A stretch of 64,000 nucleotides of DNA from Ectocarpus siliculosus (lineage: Eukaryota; Sar; Phaeophyceae; Ectocarpales; Ectocarpaceae), in assembly GCA_000310025.1 (NCBI GenBank), contig FN649729.1:2756521-2820520 (forward strand). Direction: 5' to 3'. How positions within the stretch are numbered: position 1 is the stretch's first letter; each line of letters begins with the position of its first letter. The notes below the pieces were generated by a model that saw only the letters and a program-made list of their open reading frames with translations, had not been told where the DNA came from and ran no database searches. Both the position numbers and the translations under genes were made by a program. Below, one piece after another: positions 22,895-34,849 of this stretch.

Positions 22895-23131
22895 TGTTCG
22901 TGTGTGCATAAGCGGATGAGAATATTCCAACGGGACTGTAGGAATTGGCTACGCAGATAGGAGTTGATAGTCCCCTGGGTTGGTTTCATGGTTGATCCAC
23001 GGGGCTTGACCCTGCGGGAGTGCTTGCTGTGTCGTGGCACTCTCTCTCTCCCGCCGCGTCCTGATCGTGTCTGCTGTCCTAAATACAAGTGATACCATCA
23101 TGTTCAACACACTTACAAGGGTATACTAACA
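22895..23131 (+). repeat. 3' LTR
   Basis: A 237-bp repeat matching the 5' LTR and followed directly by the AGTCC target duplication and the resumed E4 arm. Confidence 0.9.
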
Positions 23132-23335
23132 AGTCCATGGGTGCCCCATGGGCATGCCCATGCCCATGCGCATGGGCATACCTATGGGCAGCCCATGGGT
23201 AGCCCATGGGTAGCCCGTGGGCGGCCCCTTGGGCGGTCAATGAGAGCCCTTTAACCGAACCAGTGCACTCCTAAACAATAGATTATCTGCTTTGGAACGG
23301 GCACTCTAACGGCTACAACAACCCTAAGAGAGGAT
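23132..23335 (+). mobile_element. CCATGGG-arm TIR element E4, continuation
   Basis: The CCATGGGC array resumes straight after the 3' LTR. It runs through GCCCTTTAACCG, CACTCCTAAACAATAGATTA and GGAACGGGCACT to ACAACCCTAAGAG, matching E1 in order. The second arm is missing. Confidence 0.75.
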
Positions 23336-24108
23336 AGAGCGGGCGGGCGCTAATCCCCCAAATTGTGGACTCATACCGACCCAGAAACATCCACCAATAA
23401 TGACCGTGCTCACATTGCGGCACTGGCACGCTGAGGTCCATGTCCAGGCGAATTTTGAGCACTACTGCTGTGCACTATATTCTCAAGCGTGCCCCGCACG
23501 CAAAACATTTCCAGTACGTTCTGGCAACCCTTGCACTGACTTGCGCTCAGCGATGGCATCTAACTTTTTGCCATGTCCTACGATACAACTATCTATGTAG
23601 TTCTTTTACAGAGATACTTAAGCACTGAATGGAACATTCACTTCTGGAAGATTCAGAGAAAACTGAAAATGCCAACAAGTTCATGTAAGTGAAAATGCAT
23701 ATTATGAATGATGAAGGAAATCTATTTCCGGCACGAACCTCGGACCTACAGTAACATGACATTGCCAACAGGACATGCAGCCATGACAAAATACAGACAC
23801 CAGAACCAATGGACGGAACTACATAACTCGATGCCGGCTCATCATCCAATGCAGACGGAAAAAATGAGCAGCTCTTCGATAACCCTATCTGCTGTACGCG
23901 AAGCAGTGATGACCAACACCCTTCCGTGGACCGAAGTCTAAGAACGGCGATCAACCGCACAAACACCACAACGTTTTCACCGAGTTGACGTGGGGGCAAA
24001 GGGGACCGTCACATCTTTGGGAATGTGTACGCCGAAACTACTTTAAGCCAACACTCTGGCATAAGCGATGTAATGCTACTGCTATAGCGGTGGCGTCGCC
24101 TCGCCGCA

Positions 24109-27100
24109 TCACTTCTGGTGTAGAAGAGCGAAGTCCATCCCCAGGGAACCGGACACACGGTAGTCCTCGGGAGTCCCGCGGTAGGCGTCGTCGCCTTCCA
24201 TCACGGCGTGCCCATCCTCGTCGTTAACAGGGCGGGCCGTCTCTCCCAGAATTCCGGTCAACCCTTCGTTCTCGAGGGACAGACCTGTGAGGCCGACGTC
24301 CATCTGCCACACGTCGAGGTCGGGGAGAACGCGACCGTCCCAGTCAACCTCACCCCCGTCCTGGTGCCCGACGCCGACGTTGAGCCGCACGACGACCGCC
24401 GGCGTGACGATCTGGTATATGGCGTGGGACGACTGGACGTCCGTGAGGCCCTTCTCGTTGATGTATTCGGTGCACCTGGTGTGGTCAATCGGTGACACGG
24501 GCCACGACATGTGGAATGAACCGCGGTTCATGCATGACCGATATCGAGTGAAACGATCAACGTCGTGAACAGGTTATACTTCGAAAGCCTACTTACACAC
24601 GCAAGAATGAGATCACCATGTTGCCTCACTCACGTGTAAGGTGACCACAAAGCAATGCCATGACTATATGTGACTGCAGTCCGTATATTATGGAATGGGT
24701 GTTGTACCAGAACGTGGTCTTGTCGGCGGTGACAGGGCAAAAACGTGGGTTGGTGTCGGTTCACGGAACAGATGAACGTCACCTTCGCGCCCCAAGCCTG
24801 CAGTGGAAGAGACAGCTTTTGGGGGTGCCCTAGTCTCCCCAGTTCGCACACGATATCACTACGATCGATAGCCTATACACATCGGGACAGCGCGTTCAAC
24901 TACTGTCGTAGTATGCATACATGTACGACTCCTTCGACGAATTCTCTCTCGACGATGGTGATTGAACCATGCGCAAACGCGCCACGCACGTACAATATCG
25001 TGCTCCGAACACAGAAAATCTCTGTCCTTTCATCTGTTCAATGACGGCACCCTTCCTCTGCGGTGCTTTGCACGCTGCTGCCAAGTGCGGAGCAACTCAC
25101 CAATCGTGGGCTGCCATGTCCGTGAAGCTCAAAACCCAATCTTCGAAGGACTGGGCACGTAGTTTGCGCCTCGCCAGATTGGCTTCGTAGTGGCGGGCCC
25201 AGATCTTGTGCCCGCCGAACTGCCAGCATTGTACCGGGAGGTTGTCCGCGGACACTTGGATGCCGCCAGGTAGGATCTCGCCCCTGGATCAAACAGAGAA
25301 TATCATGTGCACGCGGGTGCGGGCGATGATGGTGACTGGTTCTGAGTCGTTACGCTGCGATCGGAGAAGTCTGACTGATGCAACGGGTGTACAGTACAGT
25401 AATCCAATGCCAACTTCTACCGGACTCTGCTCGGAGCCATGGTGCTGTCTGGCCAAGAAGCTGGTTAACGGGGCATATGCATAGGACACTTACTGCAACT
25501 ACCACGCAGTCCTCCAGGTAAGGCTGACAGTACCTGGTTGGTTGCAGTAGCCCGGCGTTCTTCTCGCCATCCACGGTGACGCTAAGTCCGCCGTTTGCCA
25601 GGCATGGCGTCGGGATTCCGTCGGGGCAGCCGTCGTTCATGTCCGTCGAGTAGGGGTTCGTCACCTGAGTCGATCGTTTTTCGTGTGTAACCGTGGGTGT
25701 GAACAGGTAGGTTCTCCGAGATCATTACGGTCATCGAACGGTCACCTGGATGGCGCTGGATATCCGTCTAAACAATCACATTCCACGCCCGACAATTTCC
25801 CACTCGTTGTATCCTTTACTGTAGGATATCACGAAGTTGTTCCATAGCTAACCGCCAGACTTCATTCCCCGTGCTGAGCCCCGGATCTCGGGCTGCAACA
25901 CAACATTGACGCCCCGTTCAAGAGTGATATCGATGCGGTCGACACATACAAAACGCGCGACGCGGAAAGTGAACGAGAGACCGAAAGCGAGACAGGTGGC
26001 AGCGAATGTGTAGGGAGTTTCATTGCGAGTGAACATCACGGGTAGTGGAAGACGACGCATGACGCGCGAGTTGATGCACGACTACTGTAGCTGGGAGAGC
26101 CCTGTCCTACGCAAGAAGACGGTGCCCTTGTGCGTGATGGTCAGGCCGAAATCGAAGACCGAAGTTTCAGTCAAACGTGCTTTCGAAACACTGATGAGGG
26201 GTTGCCCCACGACTAACAGCTCCGCCTGCTGCGTTGCTGCATCGATGGTCGTACCTCGAGAACCAGAGAATGTCCCTCAGAAATGATCGAGAGGCCGGTG
26301 ACCAGCTGGCGATCAGGAAACTCTTCGGGGAGAGGCGCCGTGAGCCGCACGTTCACGTGCAGATCCATGTCGGGGTCCTTAACGAAGGAGTACCACTCAC
26401 CGTCGACGCCGAACCAGTCGATACTCTGGCCGAGCAGGCCCTTCATATGGGGGTCATCGCAGATGTGGCTACCTTTAGGGCAGATGACACCTACAGTACG
26501 TACGGGCGCGCGCGGAGGGACGGGGGTCGTGACGATGTCGATGGCGTTTCTGTTCAACTTACAGAAGGCCAAGATGCGGATTGCCACCATGAGCCGTAAC
26601 TCAAATAGTCTACACATGTTCGAGCTATGGACATGCCCCCTAGATAAAGATCGACTTCTGGAGCTCGAGTTCTCTACCTCAAAGATCTTGAGGAGGCGAC
26701 CGCGACACGTGCAAGGATAGTCCATCTCCCCTTAGGAGGTCCGTCTATCACTCTACTGCAGCAGTGACGCCACAGAGTTCTGCGAAAAGATTGTTCCTCG
26801 AAAATGAGAAGAGGTTGACTCCCACGCGACTACCCAACGTGGCAGGGAGCAATTGCGCGTAGGTACGTGACTTGGATGACTACAGTAGTAGTACATCGGC
26901 CACAGGACGGAACAAGATCTGAAGTTTGGCTGGTTCCGTTTTGCAGGTGCGGCAGTGGTGGTCGTGCCGGGTGTGCATCAATGGGGACGAACAAATATGC
27001 CAAAGAGGGATGGCAGTTCCGTTAGGTACGATCGTACGAGGACAAGCTGGTATAGAAATTGGTTGTCACGAGTTTTCAACAGCTTCGTGCGTTGTCCTGG

Positions 27101-29662
27101 CTACAAGAACCAAGTGCGACAAGCAATTATTCGCGGCAGCAGGTCCGTTGCGCGACGTGGTCGCACAAGTCGTACGCAGGTTGCACTGGCGCCAAGGTCA
27201 GCCACAACACGTTAGTAACTGTTCCGGAAAGATTCAAAAATGGGGGCGGCTCTGCGTTCCACGTGAACTTTCACGTATGCAGCATGTTTGGAAACGAACA
27301 GAGAGGGTACCATACAACACCGCGCTCCGGCTACAAAAAATTCGAACAACAGCCTTTCCCTTCACCGTCGGCAAGAAGATCAAGAGAACCGGGCGGTGTC
27401 ACATGTGTCCCGTGTGCGCAGACGAATCTATCGTCTGTTGTTCTTTCCATCCCAAATATTGTAAATATTTGCATATCATCATCACCGCAGCACTTGCTTG
27501 TCACACACACGCCTACATGATCATCAATCACTCTGTCATGCGCGTGCTTACCGCAGGTGGGCACGACTGCCGACCCCTCGAGGGAGGACAGGTCGGGCGT
27601 GTTTCCCTCGTCGTCGGCGTAGGACACGGAGGCGATGATCTCGCCGCCCTCGGGCTCTCCGCACCAGTCCAGCGAGACCTCGAAGTCAGTCGGGGTAGCC
27701 TCGAGGTCGCCGACGGTGAAGACGACCTCGCCGCCGTTGTAGGTGGCGCTGCCGCCGTCCACGGTGGCTCCCGTCACCATGCCGTTGAACTCGACAGTCA
27801 CCGTCGCGCCCGTGGCGGCGCAGGGCACGCTGCTTCCGGACGCGGAGAGGATGCCTGCGAGAGCGACTGAGATGTTAACAGGTGGGAAAGGATTCAAGTT
27901 CGCGGGCGACGGCGAGGGGGGGGGCACGATCGTCAGGGGGGGGCAGCAAAGCGTTGGTGGAGAGCACGCGTGGGTTGAGAGTATGGGGGGGTGAAGGCTG
28001 CGCAATGCGGAAGGGAGTCCCGGCTCTTTGGTCGTGGTCGCGGCGCGCCTCAACGTTCCCGAGGCCGTCTGTGCTCTCGCACAACGGTCAAACGTGCACC
28101 GCTGTGCTTCTTTCGTACGTGTCCCCACCGCCCTCGGCCCTCTAGTGGACACAGGGTGGTTTTCTACCCATCATGAGCGACCAAGCAAAACAACTAGACA
28201 CACGCGTTTCGGAGCGAGACACTTGCCGTCCAACTCGTCGAAGCCGTCGACGTCGAAGACGTTGGCCTCTTCCCCTCCGATATCGAGAAGGATCTCCTGG
28301 GTCGGGCCTGTACCCACCCCGACGGCGTACACGATGGTGCCCTCATCTCGGGCGGCGTCCGCTTCGGCCTGGCGGCGACAGAAATACATCGAGAAGCGTC
28401 CACGCGCCGAGAGCAAGAGAAAAAACACACACACAAGAGAGGGAGGGGGGTCAACTTCGCTGAACTCGTTCCGTGCATGTGATACCCGCCCCCTAGACTA
28501 AGGCACCTTGCGCGGGACGAGAAACGTCGATGGTTCAAGCGACAACGGCCGACAGGTAGCACATACGGCGGGCTCGGGAAGAGGTTCTCGGTAAAGATGA
28601 GCCCTATGAAACGAAACCCCAGTCAGGTTTTCGAATGTGTGCAGACCTTAGGACTGGAGGATTGTCCGTCCGTAGTGACGATCATGAACGAAGTGGTGGC
28701 GGGAGAGGCTTTGAGGAGCTCCCTGCCCTTGGCGATGCCGTCGATGATGTCGGTTCCCCCCGACGAGTACTTGGTGTTTCCGTCGACGAAGGCGTTGAAG
28801 TCCTCGAGAGAGTAAAAGGTGCCGCCCTCCGACGCAGAACTGGAGAACTGAGCTATGGAGGCGCTCCCGCCGTTGGTGAAGAGGTTCTGGTCGGCGAAGG
28901 ACGAAACAGCGTCCTTCGCGAACGCCATCGACATGTCCCATTCGTCGTCGTCGACGCTCCCCGAGGAATCGATGATGACGGCCACATTGACCTGTGTGTC
29001 GGCAGCATGGCGATCGTGGTGACTTGGAAGAAGGTCAACGCCGCTGTGATCGATGTCAGGCGATGCCACACGCACTGCTGACTACACACCTATACAGCGA
29101 AACCGACCGTAGTACCCAATCGGTTGTTCGCGTGCAGAAAATCAAGACCATAAATGCAAGCGCCGATGACTCACGTGTTCTTTCGTCAACCCACGAACGA
29201 CAGACCAGAATATTCTCCGACACGTTTCACCACCCAGGCACGATTCAGATTTTCGATCCAGATTTTCGAGGAGGAGCTCACTGCTGTGACAATATGTGGC
29301 CTCGAGCAGCTCGAGACACTCGACAATAAACTACGCCAGTGTCGGGGCTGTCCAAGCTTCACACGTCACTACCACTCCGTGAACACACTGTGGGGGCTGC
29401 TGCGAGTTGTTTGTAGCCCCCCGAACGGGAAAAGGAGCACAAAAGTCGGGGTAGGGATGGAATGGTTGATGAGAGGCGGTCTCACCGTGTTCGCCGTCAC
29501 CGTGGTCTTCCCCTCCATCGTGAAGGAGTACTGGCCGTCCGAGTCGCAGGGGCAGGTGGCCGCCCATGTCGGGGACGCCACCTGGACGCACGAGTCCTGG
29601 CCGGTCACGCTACCCAGGAACAGGGAGAGCGCACCGGCGGCGAACAGACTAGATCGGCCCAT
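24109..29662 (-). CDS. Secreted VWA-domain protein with root-cap/LEA-like module
   Basis: Eight exons with matching phases: 29,662-29,486, 28,991-28,647, 28,368-28,221, 27,854-27,552, 26,490-26,255, 25,664-25,534, 25,283-25,101 and 24,475-24,109. They total 1,890 nt, or 629 residues and a TGA. Residues 1-21 form a signal peptide (MGRSSLFAAGALSLFLGSVT, G). Residues 60-224 form a VWA domain with MIDAS DSSGS (D67, S69, S71), GGTD (T139, D140) and TTDG (D167), so metal binding looks intact. A beta-rich domain with three Cys follows at about 224-324. Residues 325-629 resemble the plant root-cap/LEA-type module: DDPHMKG near 337, LPVQCWQFGGHKIW in exon 7, and GILGETARP at 582 before a GDDAYRG motif. 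The protein probably acts outside the cell, perhaps in wall or adhesion roles; this is inference. The third splice donor and fourth acceptor have close alternatives. Confidence 0.88.
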
Positions 29663-30605
29663 GGTTGTACCACCGCCGCCGCTGCTGTGCCGTTGCATTG
29701 TAGGAGGCCGTGGGATCAGAACGACAGTGTACAAGGTCATCACTTCTTGCGTGCGAAACACAAACGTGAGTACGTGTTGTGGCAACCATACGTGAGTTTG
29801 CACCCATCGGGGTTATGGCACCGGAGTTCACACAATCAAGAAAAAAGAACGTGATTTTAGTTGCAGTTCAGCACCGGTATCGGTGACGACATTGATATCA
29901 ACGACAGAAACCCTGCTTGGGTCGTTAATTTGCATGATCCCGCAAGGTATCGATACCCTGGCGGTGCGCGGTTTCAACCGTAAGTAAAGAACGGATGTGA
30001 GGCCGGTAGGTACCAATTGGGGCAACAATACTTTCTTGCACATCGTACCGTCGAGGTGTACGCGTACAGGCGAGTCAAGGCTTTTTATGTGGTACCCAAA
30101 CAAACGCTCAGCACATATCTCCCACCTCTAACCGACCGAACAAAATGGAGCACTACAGGTACCGTGCCCCTTGAGGAAGGCAAACCAAGTTTTCTAAAGT
30201 AGTTGAAATTCGCCACAGTCTAAGTCGCCGACACCGGCGAGTGTTTCGTTTTACCGAGGTTGTGTGAGTATGTGCTTTGGTACGGATCCTGTGCCATAAA
30301 GCTGCCCTACTTGTACCAGGAAGCGCCTATATTTGTTTTTTGTTCACATCGGTGTCATCGCACCGGGGGGGGGTGGAAACTCTAGAACGAAATTATGTTT
30401 TCCGCACCGGTATCGGTGCTTTGCCACCCATCGGTTTTGTTGCACACGGGGATACGGTATTACTGTAAGCCAAGAGAGGAACGAATGAAAACGATCGCAC
30501 CCGGGCCATAATACGCGCAATTGCGGTGATCCCAAGGATTCCGCGCGCCCGGAAATGGCCAGCGGGCCAGGTTGTTTGATGATTCGTACGTTTTGCAAAC
30601 GTCGC

Positions 30606-32080
30606 GAGCTTCAGTGGCGGAGAACGGCGGGGGCTGACTCCTCAACGAAATATCTCTCAACAGCGGAACAATCCGACACCCTCGCACAACCAGTCAGCGT
30701 TTCAGCGCAGCAAGACGACCGCCACAATGTTCGGGGTATTTCAACGGCCTGCCGTCCGTGTGTTTGTTGCGAACGATTTGTGAACTACTGTACACGACAA
30801 ACCACAAGCGGCGAACGTGCTCGATGGATTCCAGACTGCCAACAATTGGACCGCTAGCTAGCGCAGTCAGGAGATGACGACCACGTTGACATTTCCGAGG
30901 AAAGAGTAAGCATACGATGTGTGATACCCGAGGCAGCCAGAGTGTGAGGTTTCCTTCCTCTCTGCTATCCGGCGATGCTCTCAGGTTTAGATACGGTAAT
31001 GGAGCACGTGGGGTGTTATGTAAAGTGTTTTTAGACAAGGGAGAAAAAAAGCGCTTCATTGTAGTCAATCCCGACCGAACGACGGGATTCAAGGGACAAA
31101 GGGCAGGCGGTGGGATACGGGTAAAAAATCCGGGGAGCGAACCTTCCTGTATTCATGCATGCCCTTCGCAATCTTCCGCAAAGAAAGGAGGTAAAAGGTT
31201 GTTTCAATCGCCTATCTCCTCAGGTTGCTTGTTAGAACAAGCGCAGTGGGAGCCAACGTTCCCCCGTGCGGTGACCGGCAAGCTCCCGCACTGCTGACAG
31301 TTTTGCTACACCGCCCATCGGACACCCATGGGTCACCCGTGGGCCGTCCATGGGCTGCCCATGGGCGGCCCATGAACTGCCCACGAAGTGCCTACCGTGG
31401 GCACTTCAACCTAGAACTCGCCACCGGCATATCAACGAAGAACTTAGCCATCGGAACATCAACCTACAAACTTAACCTCAGCACCACTAGCACGTGTCGT
31501 GTGGGCTTGGGGTTAGGGTTAGGGTTAAGGTTGTTAGCCGTTACAATGGCCGTTCCCTAGCTGAAAATCTGATGTTTAGGAGTACACAGGTTCCGGTTGA
31601 AGGGCACATACTCATGACTCGCCCAAGGGCTGCCCATGGGCTACTCATGGGCATGCCCATGGACATGCCTATGTCAACCAAAAGGGCCCTCATGGGCAAC
31701 AAAGTGCCCATGGGCAGCCCATGAGTCACCCATGGGCGGCTTGGCAAAAGTGTAGAAAGTGTGGAAGACTCCGTGACCGGGAGGTTGATTTTCGTATAAA
31801 AAAATCGGACAAGAGTGAGCACATTTCGGACAATAGAAGGTCACAAAGTACGAAAGAGAAGGGTAGGTACATGGAAAAATGAGTAGATTTCGGTTCAAGG
31901 ACCCGTCGGAATTTCGGACAAGATTGGGCAACCTGTTGAGGCGTTAGATTTGCGCCGCGGCGGTGTGTGGGGTGAAGACGTGCCCAAAAGTCTGTATGCA
32001 TAGGTCCTGCCCTGGTTGTCCAGGCATCGGAAGGAGTCGCACCTTGGGTGCTTCGGCCCTGTCACGTGTGGTCTCCGAAA
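30606..32080 (+). repeat. Unclassified dispersed repeat R1, copy 2, split by E5
   Basis: Aligns in order with 7,885-9,190 from CGAGCTTCAGTGGCGGA to TCACGTGTGGTCTCCG. It is interrupted at GTGACCGG by E5, whereas copy 1 is whole at that point but interrupted elsewhere by E2. No conserved frame is evident. Confidence 0.7.
31279..31772 (-). mobile_element. CCATGGG-arm TIR element E5 with perfect 8-bp target duplication
   Basis: A 494-bp copy, inverted relative to E1. Its left end is CAAGCTCCCGCACTGCTGAC and its right end, reverse-complemented, is GGAGTCTTCCACACTTTCTA. GTGACCGG occurs at 31,271-31,278 and 31,773-31,780. The empty site in the other R1 copy (GTGCGGTGACCGGGAGG at about 8,867) has it once. 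The interior carries CCTAGAACTCGCCACCGG units and GGGGTTAGGGTTAGGG at about 31,510. The 8-bp duplication would suit hAT-like or P-like transposases, but the ends do not settle it. Confidence 0.88.
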
Positions 32081-32373
32081 AAAAAAAATGTCTCAGGCAA
32101 ACGTCTGCTGAAGAGGGGCCCTCTCAGAAAGCAAGTCGGGCATGCCTAAGACTGGAGGGTTGATCAAGGGGGCTCTCAGGCGACAACTCGGGCATGCCTG
32201 ATTGGTCAGGGCTTAACCACTACCCCAGTCCATGTCAAAAAAACGACCAACACGCAACGCGTAGTCAACACGTTGCCTAGCTTAGCCAGAGGGGATTCCT
32301 CCAAATCCGTCCGGAAGCTGTATCGCAACGAATCATGTCCTCATCGGGTCGAGTAACATCTGAGGTCGATACG

Positions 32374-32431
32374 AAGTTCAGGGATTTGGGGTTGGACTGG
32401 TGAAGAAGTCCAACCCCAAATCCCTGAACTT
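32374..32431. other. Perfect 25-bp hairpin
   Basis: The arm 32,374-32,398 (AAGTTCAGGGATTTGGGGTT then GGACT) is the exact reverse complement of 32,407-32,431, with an 8-base loop. It lies just beyond R1 copy 2. It could be a small-RNA precursor, a tiny foldback element or a stray inversion. Nothing else around it suggests a gene. Confidence 0.9.
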
Positions 32432-33694
32432 GCTGTCAATGGGAGGCCGACGCAAAAAAATAAGTTTCGGTCGTTCTCCAACCGCCTCCTTGAGGGATGA
32501 ATGGACGAGACAATAGGTGTTGCTTCACACGAACTGCTCGCGAGAAAACACACAGGTGACCCACAGCAAAGCAGCGCAAATATTGTCGTCAACCCCTCCT
32601 CCGTCGGTTCTCATCGACAACAACTTCTGCCGGAAAAAAATAATGACCAACGCCCGAGAGGACCGCATCCGGCACGGTAGGGACGGCTATTACGGGTGGG
32701 TGTAGGCTACGCAGCATGCTCGTCGTTCTACAAGGAGGAGCGTGTTGAGACCATACCTGCAAACGTAGGGGTTCGGGATCTGTGTAGAATCTTGCTGGTG
32801 TTGTCGAGTCGAGGGAATGAGGAGGGGAGATGCCGAGGGAATGAGGAGGGGAGGTGCGATGGTAGTGCGGGTGGATGTGGTGTGGTGGCCAAAACAGGAA
32901 TATGTTCTCATCTCCATCTCCACTGACCGATATCATATCTGCTGTGGAAGAGATCTATCTGTGGAACGGACGAATTATTTATCGTGTTATGAAGAATTTG
33001 CTACACGTTCGTACTTCGATCTTGGATTTTGCCGACTTGACGGTCGTTCTCCATTTACGGCTGATCTTGGTGGGAATACTCTCCCTCGTGCTGTTCGGCA
33101 ACATTGCATGAGCGTGACAACCTGCTGTCTCGTGTGCAGCCTTTGCTAATAACATACCTGTCCTCGACCGACTCTTGAAACTCTGAGTTGCGGATGGCCA
33201 AACTCCGCCGGGGGAACTTGATGGTGACTTTTCACTCTATTATGTATGTTTGTTGTGTGATCACCACAAAATGTTCTGCTTGCAGGAACTTATTTAGGAT
33301 GAAAAAAGCATCTGCCTGGTACAAACAATTTGTATTTTCCAGTTCTTCGTCTGGGCGTGAAACAACGCTGGGTGCACAGTTCCGGCTAAGAACAGACCTA
33401 CCAAACAAGCTCCTGCTACACAGAAGAAGTATGGTCGTTTCAGTTCAACCAAGCAAAGTCGCCGAACTACGAGAAATACTGATGAACAATCGAACCGAAG
33501 CTACGTAGAACGAGATGGTTGCCAGCTGTGTGTGTTGTTCTGGGTGCACGGCTATTGTTTTTCCGGGCGGGGCGAAGAGCGGTGAGATGTTGGGGTGAAT
33601 TGTGAATCTTGGCGCATCTCTTCGATTTCCCGTATTTTGTCGTTTCTCTTCTTATATTATTTCGCCGAATTTTTTGCTGGACATGGTAGCCCAC

Positions 33695-33900
33695 AGAGAC
33701 CAGGTCCAGGCGGGTGATAGGTTGAGTGTTTTCCGTGACCGTTGTTGAGCAGATCATGGGACAGATGACAGATCACATGTATTTGCGTTCAAGCGAGACA
33801 AGGTCCAGGTGTTAGTTGTTAGATTGAGTGTTTTCCGTCACCGTTCGTTGTTGAGCAGATCATGGGACACATGACAGATCAGATGTATTGCATTCAAGCC
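33695..33900 (+). repeat. Tandem duplication of about 105 bp
   Basis: Two units share GTCCAGG, TTGAGTGTTTTCCGT, GTTGTTGAGCAGATCATGGG and ACAGATGACAGATCA or a close variant, then GTATTTGCGTTCAAGC or GTATTGCATTCAAGC. No gene is apparent. Confidence 0.85.
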
Positions 33901-34849
33901 ACATCCTTCGGACCCCGCGTCCTCCGAACATCAAATAGGTAGGTGCCGTGCCCAGACATGCCCGGGACAAAACATCCCCAGTTTTTTCCTACAGTAGAAA
34001 TAAATGTGTCCATACAGCACATACATACAGCAGGTGCCAACGACAGCACCTCTCTCTTTGGAGAAACAACCGATAAGACTATCTACATCATCATCGTCAA
34101 CATCCACAAGCAATCCTACATTCTTTCCAAGACCATAAACCATCGTCTCCTTCCGGCCTACTCGCAGCGAAGCCTCCATCTCGTGTACCCATGTTTATAC
34201 TGCATCGGCACAACACAGTAGTAGTGTGCTCGCCGTCCAGCTGTGCAGGTATAAGCATCCTGGATCACACGCAGCGCCACATCATAGTTCAAGTTCCTGA
34301 GACATGTGGCTGTAAGATTGCACAAACAAGCGAGGTTCTCGGCTTGTGTCATCAGCGACCATTCATTGCTGCATGTGCCACGTTCTACTTGCTGTGCGAG
34401 AGTCACTCGCTGCGGAGAGAACGTGCATCAAGTTATCAAGGTGAAGAAAACGTGACAGTCTACCCATCGTGTCGGTAACACGTCAACAACACCTACTACT
34501 ACCTCCGTCCCTCGACACCGGACACACACAGCAGTACACACATACATGTATATTGTATCGCCAGCATCCACAAGCAAGCGCGTACGTGCGTACGTCCCAA
34601 GACTTACAGTACCCGTGTGTTCGATGTGCGGAAAGCCGGCCTCCGTGAAGATCGACCCTTCCATGACTATGGCGTGGGTTGGAGTGGCTACAGGAAGGGA
34701 GCGGTGGTTTGTCGCTCCTGAGAGTTTCCTCTGTGAGGTAGTGTAGACTGTATGAAATTCAAGATGTTGAAAAAATCTCTAAAATTGCATTGCGTATGTG
34801 TGAGGGTCTCATGAGACATTACTCACTAACAACAACGCGACGCCCTTAA

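Larger units (their letters stand above)
19809..23131 (+). mobile_element. Young LTR retrotransposon, apparently non-autonomous
   Basis: Two direct repeats of about 240 bp, each starting TGTTCGTGTG and ending TATACTAACA, bound a 2.8-kb interior. The flanks are AGTCC at 19,804-19,808 and at 23,132-23,136, a 5-bp target duplication. The LTRs differ at about five positions, so the insertion is young by the standards of this window. A purine-rich AACCAGGGAGGG precedes the 3' LTR. The interior holds one long open stretch and a GC-rich minisatellite. I see no reverse transcriptase, integrase or protease, so it resembles a LARD-type element moved by a partner. Its superfamily cannot be told. Confidence 0.88.

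Noticed and set aside
26926-27870. Open frame of 314 codons, plus strand
   Set aside because: It is antisense to the VWA gene. Its later half is the complement of the 27,854-27,552 exon, whose GC-rich codons leave few stops on the other strand.
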